From Amylostereum areolatum (Eukaryota; Basidiomycota; Agaricomycetes; Russulales; Stereaceae), in the NCBI GenBank assembly GCA_012932865.1, contig SAXG01000021.1:620001-684000 (forward strand): a stretch of 64,000 bases of DNA, written 5' to 3'. The notes beneath the pieces are model-generated. The model was not told the DNA's origin and did not search any database. It was given only the letters and a program-made list of their open reading frames with translations. Position numbers and translations under genes: made by a program. Shown here piece by piece: positions 36,933 to 49,300 of the stretch; the stretch's first letter is position 1, and each line of letters starts with the position of its first letter.

Positions 36933-38561
36933 ATGGCGGACCCTTCTGGTCGGTACATATTCATCGGATATCCCTGGGTGCAGGACTCACACAACCTTCA
37001 GACTTTACGATTCCGTCTCTTTTCAATGTCAAGGGCAAAGTTGGTGAGTAACTAAGGCTCAGGCTGTGGTTAGTTCTTCGGGACTCACGGGTGTGTCCAA
37101 TAGCCGTGGTAACAGGCGGAGGCTCCGGGATAGGGACCATGATAGCGACAGCATACGTCCAGAACGGCGCTAAGGTTTATATTGCGTCGCGCAAAGAAAA
37201 GCAACTGAAGGAGGTGCGCTTTCGTTTGGCCTGCGCTTCCACATACGTAGTCTGTAACCAGTCATGCCGCCTTTAGGCCGCAGAACAGTTGAACAAACTA
37301 GGCCCCGGCAGCTGTGAATACGTCGTCGCAGACCTCAGCGTAGGTGCATTCTGAGTTGATTTTTTTGCAGTCCTTCTCACCTTCGCCACTACGGCGCCGT
37401 TTACAGAGCAAGGCTGGTTGCGACAAGCTCGTCGATACAATAAAGTCGAAGGAGACGAAGGTGAATATCCTAGTGAATAACTCGGGAATGTCCTGGGGCG
37501 CCCCGATGGATAAGTATGGTGCCCTTGTAAGCTGTATGTTAGCACGCCTAATAGCTCACCGAATTCCCTTAGCTTCCCGGAGAAAGAGGGGTGGGATCGT
37601 CTCATGGCACTCAACGTGAAGAGCATATTCTATGGTGTGTATTTTTCGTGTATACATGTTCATCCACCCAGCCTGATGCTCAGAGCCCTCAGTGACTGTT
37701 GGGTGTGTTGGCCTGCTGGCATCATAACAAGTCATGGCGCACTCATCCTTGTATCCTAGACTAGCGGACCTTTTGGCGAAGGACGCGACCAACCATTCCC
37801 CAGGATCCGTAATCAACATATCATCTGTGGCAGGGTTCGCGAGGAACTCGGAAGCTGGCAGGGTGGCCCCTCCAGGATCCGGGGTCTGGAGCTGTGAGCG
37901 GTTCTTTTGAGCTTTGGTCATGATCAGGCTTTCTGACGTACAACTCCAATTCATCCCTTCGCAGATAATGTTAGCAAGGCTGCAGGCACGTACCTTCTGA
38001 ATATGATGCCTTCTTCCACTCTGTATCTCATAATGCATTCTCGCAGTGAACCATTTGACCTCCAATCTCTCCGTGACGCTTGGCAAGCGTTTTATCACGT
38101 CCGTCTCCTTTCTTTTTCTTGCCGATATCCGTACTGATCGAAACGTACTAGCGTAAATGCGATATGCCCCGGGTAAGAGCAACTTTCACCGGCCTTTGCC
38201 AATAAGGAAGCACTTATCTTTGACAGTGTATTCCCCTCGAAGATGACAGCGTTTGGCTTCAAACTAGCAGGCGGTGCGGAGGGAATGGCCAAGGGTGCTC
38301 CATGGGGTGCGTATGACGTCCTTGTCCAAGTCTGTGTCTTAATTTATTGCTGAGATATTTGCAGGTCGCGTCGGAGAGCCCCGCGACATGGCTGGTGTAG
38401 GTATGTAATCCGCCCACCGCTTCACTCGGCTTGCGATATGAGATAACTGACAATGCCCACTTTTAGCATTATTTCTTGCCAGCCCTGCGGGGGCATACGT
38501 GACGGGGGCGCACATCGTTCTCGACGGCGGATCGCTCTTCTCAGGCGATGCCCGTCTGTGA
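36933..38561 (+). CDS. Short-chain dehydrogenase/reductase (SDR)
   Basis: Classical SDRs reduce or oxidise small substrates with NAD(P)H. The gene is cut into about 12 exons. The first is only 16 nt (36933-36948, MADPS), followed by 37002-37043 and 37104-37213. Spliced, it gives DFTIPSLFNVKGKVAVVTGG with the cofactor motif GGGSGIG, then NILVNNSG (NNxG motif). Further on are MALNVKSIFY, VINISSVAG (catalytic Ser), WSYNVSKAA (YxxxK), VNAICPGVFPSKMTAFGF and VTGAHIVLDGG. The catalytic Asn-Ser-Tyr-Lys set is intact. One intron appears to be GC-AG (donor GCACGT after SKAA). Fungal relatives are often labelled 3-oxoacyl-ACP reductase-like; the real substrate is unknown. Confidence 0.9.
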
Positions 38562-38701
38562 CATGCGTTTCTAGCCTTAGGTGCTCTTTTCGTACGACAA
38601 TGCAGTCTTCCGCCCATGCTGCATATATTATAATGATCAAGTTAGGCCTGCAATGGGATGGTCATTCACATAATACAGTACGGTGCCAGGCCCGATCGAT
38701 G

Positions 38702-40734
38702 TCACAGGCTTTTGCAGAGAAGCTTCCCTCGGCTCGCCTGAGCATTACACAAATATACTTCCGTCGGGACAGCGACGATGGATGCAGTCAGTATGCCTAG
38801 AGAATCCGCTAATCCGATGGACCCAATCTTGAACTCCTTCTCTTGTTTAGCTCGTTCGTGGTCTACCTCGGGGTTAGAAGGCTCTTGATTGATGCGGTAG
38901 AAAACGTTCACGCTGTGTTCGGAGGGTAGGTAAGAGAGAGGGAATGAGAAGGAGAACAGCTCACTAGGCCGAGCCCCCGCAAATACCCTCGAGGCTGATA
39001 AGTAAAAACACAAAGGTGACGGCAAGGCCTTCAGAGGACTCCGGGACCAGACCAAGGGCTGACTCAGTAAAGAGCGTGAAGAGGATGATTCCTTGTACGA
39101 CCGCCGGGAGATAGAGGAGGCGGGCTGGAAGAGGAGGAAGACCGAGCGAGATAGAAGACCGAGACAAGAAGACCGAGCTCTGGTAGACAAGCTATTTGGA
39201 AGTACGTTTCAATTCACGTCCAGGGTAAGGTAAGAAGGGGATTTACCTGCCACAAAGGGTAGTAGTCCCGAATGGAATGTATGAACCCAAGAAGGGGATA
39301 GTCTTCTGGAGACGGTACTGGATAGATTAATGTGGGTGAAATGCCCTGGTGGAACTCAGTGATGATTGATCGAGGAATGTAATAGGACTAGCAAACCTGA
39401 TTAATCGTGTATTCGAACTGAGAAAAGCAGGTTAATCATGGGCGTTCCGAAGAAATCAGGCTACCTTACCAGATATACGCAAACTGGTAAAAAAAGTGTT
39501 AGTATCCTGAAGCATCACAATACCCGTTCAGCTCACATAACGGTAGCATGTATTGTAATAGCAGGGGCTTCGCAAGCCGCCATTTGTCCTCCATTGTCAA
39601 CGGACCTGAAAGGGGAGTTCGGATGGTAGCGTCATTGTCATCGGTAACTTCGTCTTCGGATGCCGCGACAGGGGCGTAAGACGATTCCGTGGAGACGTCT
39701 GGCCCACCATCACCGTACGATGAGGGAAGGTCCAAAGTGGCGAAGGCAGTCGGACGCGGGAGTACAAGCGAGTAGGTCAGAGGGATTACGAGGGGTAAGA
39801 TCTAGTGGGGTGGTTCGAATGACAGGTGGGAGGAAGGAATCTCTAGAAAGCATACCGCTGATAGGCTGACGCCGACCCGAACGCCGAAACTACGCACTTC
39901 CCACCAAAGGAGTGCCCCAACGAGTCCAGCAGCGCCAGTGCCGGATGCAAAATAACTAGCCAGTTATTCGTGAGTGATGGTCGATAAGCCCAGGATACGA
40001 CGCCATACCTGAGGCCCAAACCAGCGACAGCAGGTGGGTGATACGTTGTCGACAGTTGCAAGAAAGTGAGTTCCCCAAGGCCTATATTTAGGTCAGCGAA
40101 CAAGGTAATTCTTCAGGTGAAATTCATGGCACACCCGAGGCAAAAGATGAGAAACAGATGCCCAACAACCGCATCGGCAAGCTATCGAATGCGGCAACAA
40201 CCTAGTAAATTTCAGGCATGTAGACTGAGGTCAGGGAAAAGATAGACTGAACCTACCACCATGCCAGACACACTCAGCGCACAGCACCCTAAAAGCCTCT
40301 TTGCATATCTGATACGGCCCCTGAGGAGATACGGCCAGCCGATCTTGGCCATTAACGCAGGAAATATGTTACAGAACGCAATGATGCCCTTGGGGGTGGA
40401 AGGAGGCACAAGATCGAGGGCAGCAGACAGAATTATGACATAGAGTACTGGGATAATTCTCAGTCTAACACCACAATGGCCACATAAACCGCAACGCTCA
40501 CCGTTATTGATTACGCCGAAGAGAAAGAAGGAGGATCCCAGACGAAACATAAGGCGTCTGCGCTCTGTCATGATTAGCATGAGCAACGGTTTGCGAATGG
40601 CCTTGCGGTAGCCCGAAGGTCTGGTTGGTAGAATGATACTCACCTCGTGCATCCTCATCTTTCACAGCCTCCGTATCCAGAATATCGTCGACATTCTCCG
40701 AGTAGTAAGCGTTTGATACAGCTCGCGAGGTCAT
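38702..40734 (-). CDS. BTN1: Battenin/CLN3 family vacuolar membrane protein
   Basis: CLN3/Btn1 proteins sit in the lysosome or vacuole membrane and influence pH and basic amino acid balance. About ten exons give a polytopic protein of roughly 450 residues. The cytosolic N-terminus is MTSRAVSNAYYSENVDDI. Then come SSFFLFGVINNVLYVIILSA, ALDLVPPSTPKGIIAF, a PALMAKIGWPYLL block, GLGELTFLQLSTTYHPPAVA, FASGTGAAGLVGALLWW, LPLFCVYLFEYTINQG, YPLWQLVYQSSVFLSRSS and YVNVFYRINQEP. These are close to family signatures. A tiny 14-nt exon near 39480 is needed to read LPLFCVYLFEYTINQG. The large loop before it is acidic. It is divergent from DBP4 and the intervening promoter region carries a retroelement insertion. 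Confidence 0.92.
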
Positions 40735-41135
40735 ACGAGGGTCTGTGGAAGAAGCGGAGGTAGGACAGTGGAATACGGAAGCCTAAGGCTACAAGCCCTT
40801 TAAGACTGTAAGCTCTAAGATCTAAAGTCTAAGCTTTGAGTACTTTGAGTATCTGGCGGGCTTTGGATCTCGAATGGATAGGGCCTGCTACTGAACGTAG
40901 CTGCCGTTAAGGATACTGTGAGTTCGCTATTTGATGCTATACACAGATCTAAGTGACGAGACCGTGGTAGGGCTTGTGTCGAGGAGAAGATGGGATTGAG
41001 TGGAACCAGGCAGAGTCACGGTGGAACTGGAACTTGAAGAGTACTCTCGGTGACGGTTGGCTCCGAGTCCGGCTTTGACACGTGAGTACTCTCCGTGTGA
41101 CGAGTCGAGCTGTCCGAGTCCCCGGCTTTGACACG
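40735..41135. repeat. Repeat-rich part of the BTN1-DBP4 divergent promoter region
   Basis: This holds short CTAAG/TCTAA-type repeats near 40780-40840. It also holds two copies of CCGAGTCC(CC)GGCTTTGACACG, at about 41063 and 41114. The second copy ends in the 12-bp sequence that was duplicated by the retroelement insertion (41124-41135). Confidence 0.55.
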
Positions 41136-41511
41136 GCCTCCTACCCACCCCGGTTTCCCCCGCTGAGTTCTTGAGGCCCAGCAATGTCTGGCTCCCTCTC
41201 CTCTATGCGCCAGCGCTGCGAGGCGGCAGTGTGCCTGCAGCTGTCGTCGACGCCCACTGGTATGGGGTCCGGTTCTTCATGGGGCTTTGCCCCCCTTCAC
41301 CGCGCGGCCCCCCGTGCGGTTCTCCCAACGCGCCGTCTCTTGCCACTCGAGTTCGACGCATCCCTTCCTTTCAACGACCCTTCCATCCTTCTGTCCGACT
41401 CTGTTCTACCATACTTTCCGTTCACCTGTACCCTTCGGGGAGCCGCATTTAGTCTTAGGTACTTGACGCGGGATATAAATGTATTCAAAAAAAAAAAAAA
41501 AAAAAAAAAAA
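41136..41511 (+). mobile_element. 5'-truncated poly(A) retroelement copy A
   Basis: A 376-bp insertion ends in ATATAAATGTATTC followed by 25 A (41487-41511). It is bounded by a perfect 12-bp duplication GGCTTTGACACG at 41124-41135 and 41512-41523. It is highly similar to the 3' part of the copy at 50461-51058. The poly(A) tail, variable-length duplication and 5' truncation point to target-primed reverse transcription, that is, the 3' end of a LINE or a SINE moved by one. I see no reverse transcriptase in either copy. It lies 75 bp upstream of the DBP4 start codon. Confidence 0.88.
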
Positions 41512-41586
41512 GGCTTTGACACGTGATCCGGCGGCTTTGCGTCGCCCCAGCTTCAGCTCTTGGTATTTCGACCCAACGCTCACCCA

Positions 41587-44397
41587 ATGTCTGCCGAAGC
41601 TGGCCCTTCAAAACCAAGGAGAAAATTGCAAACTAAAAGAAAACCTCAACATGTCGTTCGGTCTTCCAAGGTCAAGAAACTATCCGAGAAGCAGCAAATC
41701 GACGCTCTCAACCGTACAGCCGAGGCATTCGTATGTCGCTAATCAGTCTGCACTATGGCATGAAGCTCATTAACACAGGTATGAATACAGGTACCACCCC
41801 TGATCCTCGAGGCCTTTGCCGACTTACCCATCTCAGAACTAACAAAACGAGGCGCGTACATTTTCTCCTCGCCCTTAACGTCTGGCTCATCGCACACCTA
41901 GGCCTTAAAAAAGCTTTCTTTGTCGACATGACGGATATTCAATCTAAAAGTCTGCCGGTCTCCCTCAAGGGCAAGGATGTGCTGGGCGCCGCTCGGACGG
42001 GGAGTGGCAAGACGCTTGCTTTTCTCATTCCCGTCCTGGAGATACTTTACCGGCGGAAATGGGGTCCACAAGATGGGCTAGGTGCTTTAATCATATCGCC
42101 TACACGGGAACTAGTGTGTTCTTTCTTTATGTTGTCGACTCAAGTCTAACAATTCTGTTAGGCGGTGCAAATCTTCGAGGTCTTACGATCCATAGGCAGC
42201 TACCACAGCTTTTCCGCTGGGTTGGTAATTGGCGGGAAGAACCTAAAGGATGAAAAGGAGCGCTTGTCGCGTATGAACATCCTCGTCGCAACCCCTGGGC
42301 GATTACTACAACATATGGACCAGACTGTTGGCTTCGAATGCGACAATCTGCAGCTCCTCGGTGCGCTTTCCGACGTCTCATTTCAGAATCGAAGATCTCA
42401 CTCTCTGCACAGTTCTAGACGAGGCTGACCGTATCCTCGACATGGGCTTCTCGAAAACCCTCTCCGCCCTACTTTCTCATCTTCCGAAATCGCGACAAAC
42501 ACTTCTCTTCTCCGCCACGCAGACGCAATCCGTTTCCGACCTCGCCCGTCTTTCTCTACAAGACCCCGTGTATGTCAGTGCACAAGCTCAAGATCTCGCA
42601 TCCGAGAATGTGCCTGAGGATGATGACCGTCGCCTCGCTATCCCAAAGGGCCTCGAGCAACACTACGCAGTGACTTCTCTCGACAAAAAACTCGACATTC
42701 TCTGGAGCTTTATCAAAAGCCACCTACAGAGCAAGACCCTTGTGTTCATGTCTAGCTCGAAGCAGGTTCGCTTTGTCTTTGAGACTTTCAAACGCATGCA
42801 TCCTGGCATCCCACTCCTCCACCTTTACGGAAAACAAAAACAGATGACGCGCCTACAGACCTTTAACCGTTTTACCACCATGCAACATGCCGTTCTTTTC
42901 GCGACAGATATCGCTGCTCGTGGACTCGACTTCCCCTCAGTCAATTGGGTGCTCCAAGTTGACGCCCCGGAAGACGCGGAAACATACGTACACCGGGTGG
43001 GCCGGACAGCACGATATCAAAGCAACGGGAAAGGCTTGATGCTCCTGCTGCCCAGCGAGGAGCCGGGTATGCTAGAAGCGTTGAAAAAGAGAAGCGTTGA
43101 GGTGTCGAAGATCAAGATCCGCGGGAGCAAGACGCAAAATATAGACAATCAGCTGCAAAATCTTGCCTTCCAAGATCCAGAAATCAAGTACCTGGCACAG
43201 AGGGTGACGCGTCCATCTTACCAGTCCTAGATATGATACTAAAGGTACACCAGGCTTTCGTGTCTTACGTTAGATCCATACACCTTCAGAAGGACAAGTC
43301 CATATTCAACGTCACAGAGCTGCCCGTGGACCAGTACGCAGCCTCTCTGGGTCTTCCTGGAGCTCCCAAAATCAAATTCTTGAGCCGCGAGATGGCCAAA
43401 GAAAAAAAGAATGCCTCTCGAGCAGTGGCAGCTCTCCAGGCCGAGATCGCGAAGGAGGCGGGCAAGGGAGATGACGACGAAGGGCCAGACGACGGTGGAA
43501 GTGATGAAGAGTCTTCGTCTGGCGAAGAGCAGGATGAGTTTGGAGCCGTCGAGCCCGCTGCTCCCTCCAAGGTAGACAAAGAGAAGGTTCGTGCTTTTGT
43601 CTAACGCATTTTACTTTGCTCGAGGTTTCCTTATGCCTTGTCCTGTTAGGTTCGTACCAAATATGACCGAATGTTCGAACGCAAAAACCAAAACATTCTT
43701 TCGGAACATTACACAAAACTCGTGGACCATTCTCATGACGATGATGACGAAGAGGACTTTATTACTCTCAAACGCGCAGATCACGGCCTTCCTGGCGACG
43801 ACGACCTCGCTCACTCTGACGCCGCTGATGCCTCGGAAAATCTTTCCAAGCGTAAACAGAAGATGGCCAAGAGCAAGCGCGCGATGCTCAAACTCAAGGG
43901 AGCGCCACAGCGGCTCGTATTCGACGACGAAGGCAACGCACATGAGGTATACGAGATGAAAGATGTCGAAGATGTCTTTGGGAGTAATGAGGGTGCCGTA
44001 CTGGAGGCGGGACGAAAATTCGTGGAGGGTGAGATGGGACGTCTCAAAGAGGCTGATGTCAAGGATAAGGAGGAGGCCAAAGAGAAGAAAAGAGAGAAGA
44101 AACGGAAACGGAAAGAAAGGGAGATGGAGGTTCGTCCATCACTCTTCCCCCGCGTCGCTCATCCCTCTTACCCAGTCCGACATACAGGCAGATAGCGACC
44201 ATGGGCCGGTCATCAGCGTACCTATGGACGACGACGGCTATATCTCGCCAGATTTCGATCTGCAACCATACTCAAGCGATGACGCATCCGATGCACCTTC
44301 ACCTCCTTCAAAACGGAAGAAAACACAGGGCACCGCTACAGTGTCAACCTTGGAGGACGACGAGGCTCGCGCTTTAGCAATGCTACGGGGAAGGTGA
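41587..44397 (+). CDS. DBP4: DEAD-box RNA helicase Dbp4/Hca4
   Basis: Dbp4 is a nucleolar ATP-dependent RNA helicase needed for 18S rRNA maturation and small-subunit assembly. The N-terminus is basic ([20 protein letters not shown]). Motifs follow in order: the Q-motif region [18 protein letters not shown] (I), SPTREL (Ia), VATPGRL (Ib), VLDEADRIL (II), FSATQT (III), [10 protein letters not shown] (V) and HRVGRTAR (VI). The C-terminal part has [14 protein letters not shown] and [11 protein letters not shown], then acidic stretches and a Lys/Arg-rich helix, as in Dbp4 orthologues. Exon 1 is 41587-41730 and exon 2 starts at 41791. The second intron seems to use a GC donor (GCGCGT). About 780 residues, usual for the family. 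Confidence 0.95.
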
Positions 44398-45238
44398 CCC
44401 AGGCCCACTGGCAACTGTCTCCTGTACAACTGTCCTTGGTTCACTAGCCTTCAAAAATATTGTTGACCGTCGCCCTCCTTGGGAATATTGGCAGCTTTGT
44501 CTGACAGTGCCGACGTGATTATCATGGGTAACAGTGTACTTCTATGCATGCAATATAATATAAGGGAACCCTGCGCTGTTCAACCGCCTTTTGACCCCAC
44601 ACTTTCTTCCACCTGTGAATGTAAGGTTTTTGCGATCACCTTCACGGGCTAATACTGAAGATCAGGGAAATAAGATAGACGTCGCCTGGGCGGCGAAGCT
44701 AATTAGTCGATATCGTTGCTGGTCCCGTAGGCAGGCTAGAAACTACCCGTGGGGCCAAATCGATGGCATCATCGTCCTGAAGGGCATCTTTCGCAGCGGA
44801 GAACGAGGCTCAGCGAGCCCTTTTAGGTTGCGAGCGTAACTGATCGCGACTGTTGCAACTGTGTGACTGTATTAACACCTCCCATCGAGGCTCCTGCACT
44901 CTCATCCCCTACTGACAAACTTGAGACTTCTTCGTCTGTCTCCAGATGGCTCGCGTCATCGCTGATCTATCTCCCACTCGTCTTCTGAGTTATACGGAGA
45001 CAATCTGCCAGTGCCATGGCCGAACGAAGACCGACTCAGCCGTCCCGTAGACACCGGCCTGTCAGCGCCGACGAAAGTACGTCCATTATCGTATACACAA
45101 TTGATAGCGTCAATTCGTTCTTTCCATTCGCGTGGATGATCAAGGATCGACTGGTTGATACTTTATTCACTGGTCGTCGTCGCCTGCGTCAACCGCGCGA
45201 TGACACCCTACAACACATGTCATTTGTTGTGATCCACG
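44398..45238. other. Intergenic, DBP4 3' flank to the protease relic
   Basis: About 840 bp. A short + frame at 45016-45243 has no motif and runs into the TATA box of the protease relic; I do not support it. Nothing else seen. Confidence 0.4.
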
Positions 45239-45246
45239 TATAAAAA
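45239..45246 (+). promoter_or_regulatory. TATA box of the aspartic protease relic
   Basis: TATAAAAA, 85 bp upstream of the ATG at 45331. The core promoter outlived the gene body. Confidence 0.55.
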
Positions 45247-45330
45247 TCACCGTAGTGTATCGCAGTTCTTCACTGGTCCATTCCCCAGCTCACTACAGTC
45301 CTTTCCCCCCTCCAGTTTTCTCTCGTCGCG

Positions 45331-45790
45331 ATGTACTTCTCCACTGCCGTCGTCCTTGCCACTCTCCCCTTCTTGGCTGCTGCCGCTACCTCCCCCGAGG
45401 CGCGCCCCGGATAGGCTGTTCCCATTCAGAAACGCGAGACCATCCGCTGTGTTGGCGATGCCGCCGATCTTGCTGCTGCCAAGGCTAGCATCAAGAAGAG
45501 TACTGCGTAAGTACACTCTTCGTCCCATTCCTCGTCGGCCAGAGGCTCATTGTGGTCTCTTCGCACCTACAGCAAGATCCAGCGTGCTTGAGGCATACGT
45601 TCGTCACCTCAGTCGGCGACAGTTCGACACTGGCGGCAGCGACCTGTTCCTCCCCGGCCCCAGCTGTGGCTCGGCCTGTTCCGGCCACCACGATCTACAC
45701 TCCCAGCGACAGTTCGCGTCCCAAGTCGCTTGGCAAGAGCTTCAATGTCGCGCCTCTTCTAGATTTCGTTGGCGTTGTCGTGAGGTCGAG
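45331..45790 (+). pseudogene. Decayed secreted aspartic protease (pepsin-like)
   Basis: The frame opens with a clean signal peptide (MYFSTAVVLATLPFLAAAAT), then meets an in-frame TAG at 45412-45414 and resumes with propeptide-like AVPIQKRETIRC. After a splice-like junction comes FDTGGSDLFLPGPSCGSACS, clearly the first active-site loop of pepsin-like enzymes (family FDTGSSDLWVPSSSC). A different frame carries IYTPSDSSRPKSLGKSFNVA, the following segment. Most of the propeptide, the flap and the second catalytic Asp half are missing or unrecognisable. Stop codon, frameshift and deletions together make it a pseudogene. Ancestors of this type are extracellular acid proteases of wood- and litter-decay fungi. 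Confidence 0.82.
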
Positions 45791-46326
45791 GCAGCCTGAG
45801 AGCTCTGGGCATACGCCTGTTCTCTGTATGCCGTCTACAGCGGCGCAACCCAGCAAAAGTAAGGACACTCCTACTTATTTTGCGGCCTTCTTGGCCTAAC
45901 CGTTAGGGGAACCACCCTGACGCAGGCATTCGAGGACACCTGTCTGCGTGGTGGCTTGCACGAGTCCGTGAGGATTTTTCAAGCTTGTTCGTTGGGCTAA
46001 TTCTAACACTGATATCTCATCTACTTATGTTATGTACACAAGTACCAAATGCATCATCTCTCCACCGTTTGTTCCATATTACAGCAACAATTACAGATTA
46101 TCCAGCAAAGCGTTAAAGGCATGGCGAACGTGAATGTCACGAGACCATGCGTGCGAGAGGGGGGGTATGACACGGAGTAACGATAGCGAGGAAACGGCGT
46201 GAGGAAGGGAGAGAGCAGTTTGACAATTAAAAGCTCGAACAATGTCCAGTGACAACCCCAACGTTGAAGATATATGGAGCCGGCCGTCTAAGATCGAAAA
46301 AGGGACAAGGCAAGGACGACGGCGAG
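45791..46326. other. Convergent intergenic region
   Basis: This holds the undetectable remainder of the protease relic and the 3' flank of the Zn2Cys6 gene. No gene seen. Confidence 0.4.
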
Positions 46327-49300
46327 TTACCGCCCGCTGCCGTCCATCTGCTGAAGGAATGCGGTCCACGCTTCCGTCAAGCTCAAATCCCCACTCTGGC
46401 GCAGGACGCGGTCGCGCGCTCGGGGATTTGGCGGACGATTCTGAACGTAGGTCTCCACCTCGTTGTGGGGTACGTTCCACAGTTGGTGCTGACGTGTGTT
46501 TTCCATGCTTGCGTCATTTGGGGCGGGGATGGGAGTGGGGTAGTACGTCGCCTGCGACGGAACTGCATGGGACGTGGACGGTGTGACCTCAGTATGCACC
46601 GAGAGCGTGCTGTACGAGGAGTACGATTGTTGATAATAAGCCTGCTGGGGGACGATCTGGGGCGGGGCGTGTGCTGGCAGGTAACCGGCCGGTTGGGTAT
46701 AAGAATGGGAGGGACCGGGTTGAGGAGGGGGCGGCATGGCATGGGTTGCTGGAGGTCCAGGCGGGTAATACACCTGATATTGTTCAGGCGAGTACGAAGG
46801 GCCGGTAGCAGGGTATTGCAATGTCTGCATGCCGCCGTTATCGAGTTCGTCCCGGCCTTGCCAGCTCCCGCTCGTGCTGATTTGTGCGTCAAGCGTCCTG
46901 TTAAACGTAGCGAGCTGATCCACGAGCGTCGAGTGCACGTCTCCCCACACGACCTGCTCTGCAGGGTATTCCTGCGCCGCGACAAACTCCTGCTGGGACG
47001 GCACGGACGAATGGGTGTCAGGGCCGCTCGTGTCCGTCTCCGCCTTCTCAGACATGTTTGTGTTCATGGTCAAGTCTGTGGTAGAACCCGAGTGCGAGTT
47101 GCTAGCGTTCCCATACGTCGGCACGCGCGAGGTCTGGGGGCGTTTGGGAGCCGACATCGTTGAGGTGACACCCGAGAACACCGCGAACTCATCCCGACTA
47201 GAAGTGGGGAAGATTTCAGGAACACGGTGGATGGCTTCTGTACGGGCAGTATGGAAGGTCTGCGCGGCCTTGTCGAAGTGTCGGCGGACAACGGCCTAGG
47301 GGTTGACGCATCAAGAGAGGAATCAGAATTTGAGGACAATCGGCGTACCACCATCTTAACCGCTCGTCCGCCGTAGGGCTCGGCCTTCTCAAAGAGGTCG
47401 CGGGCTTGTTGGAGTTCCAGGAGGGCCGTGTGAGCCATCTTAGACTGAGGGGCACGCACAGGTATCAGGGCGAGCATGACCTTTCGATAAAGCGATGTAA
47501 GGACTATGCGAGCCGGCGAAAGGTATCCGACGTACAGCTGACGAAAAAGCATGCGTCCACAGCACCCAAAAGCGGGCGATCTGGGCAGGGAAGAGGTTGA
47601 AGGCGTTCCGGAGATTTGTTAAGATCTCCACGGCGCTGCGATAGCCAGACAAGATCGAGGGCGCGTATTGGCTTCGCAATGGGTCGAGAGGCTGATCGCA
47701 CAGGCCTTGAGCAAAAAACGCTCGATGAACGTACAAAAGAGCTGAATGAACCATTACATCGTTCAGTGAGGAGCACTCAGAGATTCCAACGAGCACTCTT
47801 ACTCAAATGGCGGTAATTATGTGGCATGTAATGCTGCATTGTGATGTCCAGTCCGGCGTTTTCGGGAGGAGGACCTGTAGCATACTTCGGAAGCTCCATA
47901 TCCCGAATCTTGCGGTCGAGCTCGACTATGATGGAGTATTTGGGCGGACGAGCGGTAAGGATGCCCTGGACGACGTGTGATACGCATTGCTGCCCAAATC
48001 GTGCTTTCCAATGAGGGACTATCAAGTGAAGAAGCGGTTAGTCGATGGGATACGAAAATGAATAAAGAATGTTGTCTTACAGGAATCGATCGTGGAACCG
48101 TCCACGTCCATCCTCTGCTCAGGGTCTTGTGGAAGTTCACAGTCGACAAAAGGAAGGCTAAAAGTAGCCAACCGCCCGGTGGCAAGGCTCTAAACGGAAA
48201 ATTCAGAAACCTGGAAGTCTGCCACGAAAGGGTGTATTTACCTGCCAACAATCTGTGATAAAGAGCTCCCAGAAAAGGGCCCTTCGCTTCTGCGTCTCGG
48301 CGGGCGTCAGCTTCCAGCGAGCGCAATCTCGATCTGATATCCGGTCAGCATTTCAGGTAGTGTTGCACGTAGGGTAAGAGATTCTTACGGAGGCCAAGCT
48401 ACACAATAGTTGCGAGTTGTCAGTCAGATATTGGGATATCATATGGGCGCCGGATGAACGTACACTCTGTGCCAACTTGGTGGACATCCCCATAAGCGTC
48501 CAGGTACTCTCGATGCTGTACTCGTTCGCGACTAGACCCTGGTAAATGGCCATTAAGCTCAAGGCCTGTACCGTGGCCACGGTCGGTGCATGGTCGGTGA
48601 CCGGGTCGAGGGCCAGCGCTGCTTTCGTCAACAGTGTAGTACCGGTCGGCTTCTGGATTACCAGGCGCTGGGGGCAGAGCTTCGTCGACAAGGGCTCCGA
48701 AACACAATATTACAAATAGCAGGCCAAGGTCGTGCGGCGTTGCCTGCGGCTGAGGAGACAGGGAGGGTGTATGGCCGCGCGCCTCTGCGTAGTAGTGGGG
48801 GAGAAGCTCTTCGCGAAGTTGACGTTCCTTGACCGCGCCGAAGAACCAAGGAGCCTGTTGCAGGTATAGGGCACACAACTGGGATGCGCGTGGCCATAGC
48901 GGAAGGTATTTTTCGAGAGGATCACGGGTGGTGTGTCGGCTTTTTGCGTCGGGAAAGGCACCAGAAATTTCAATGACGTCGGGAGGAAGTCCAGTGAACG
49001 AACCAGCCGATGTTAGAGGACCCGAGCCGTCAACGGGAGGTGGTGTAGAACCGACGGGATTGTCATGCTCGCCCTGGTGGTACGGTCAACATCACGACAT
49101 AACCAACCTACAGCGAAAGCGTACCAGTAAAATGCTCTGTGAGTCGACGGTACGAATCAGTGGCTATATATGCGCGGGATACAACAAGTATACAGACCTC
49201 TTGACCCGCGGATCGCCCATAGAAAGTTGATCCGCCGTCTTCGTGGACGGCGAGAGTCCCAAAGATGTCGAGAGCCTCGCTGCCATCGCCTTCTTCCGCC

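Noticed and set aside
46249..47163. 304-codon plus-strand frame
   Set aside because: It is the antisense shadow of the Gln/Pro-rich C-terminal exon of the Zn2Cys6 gene.
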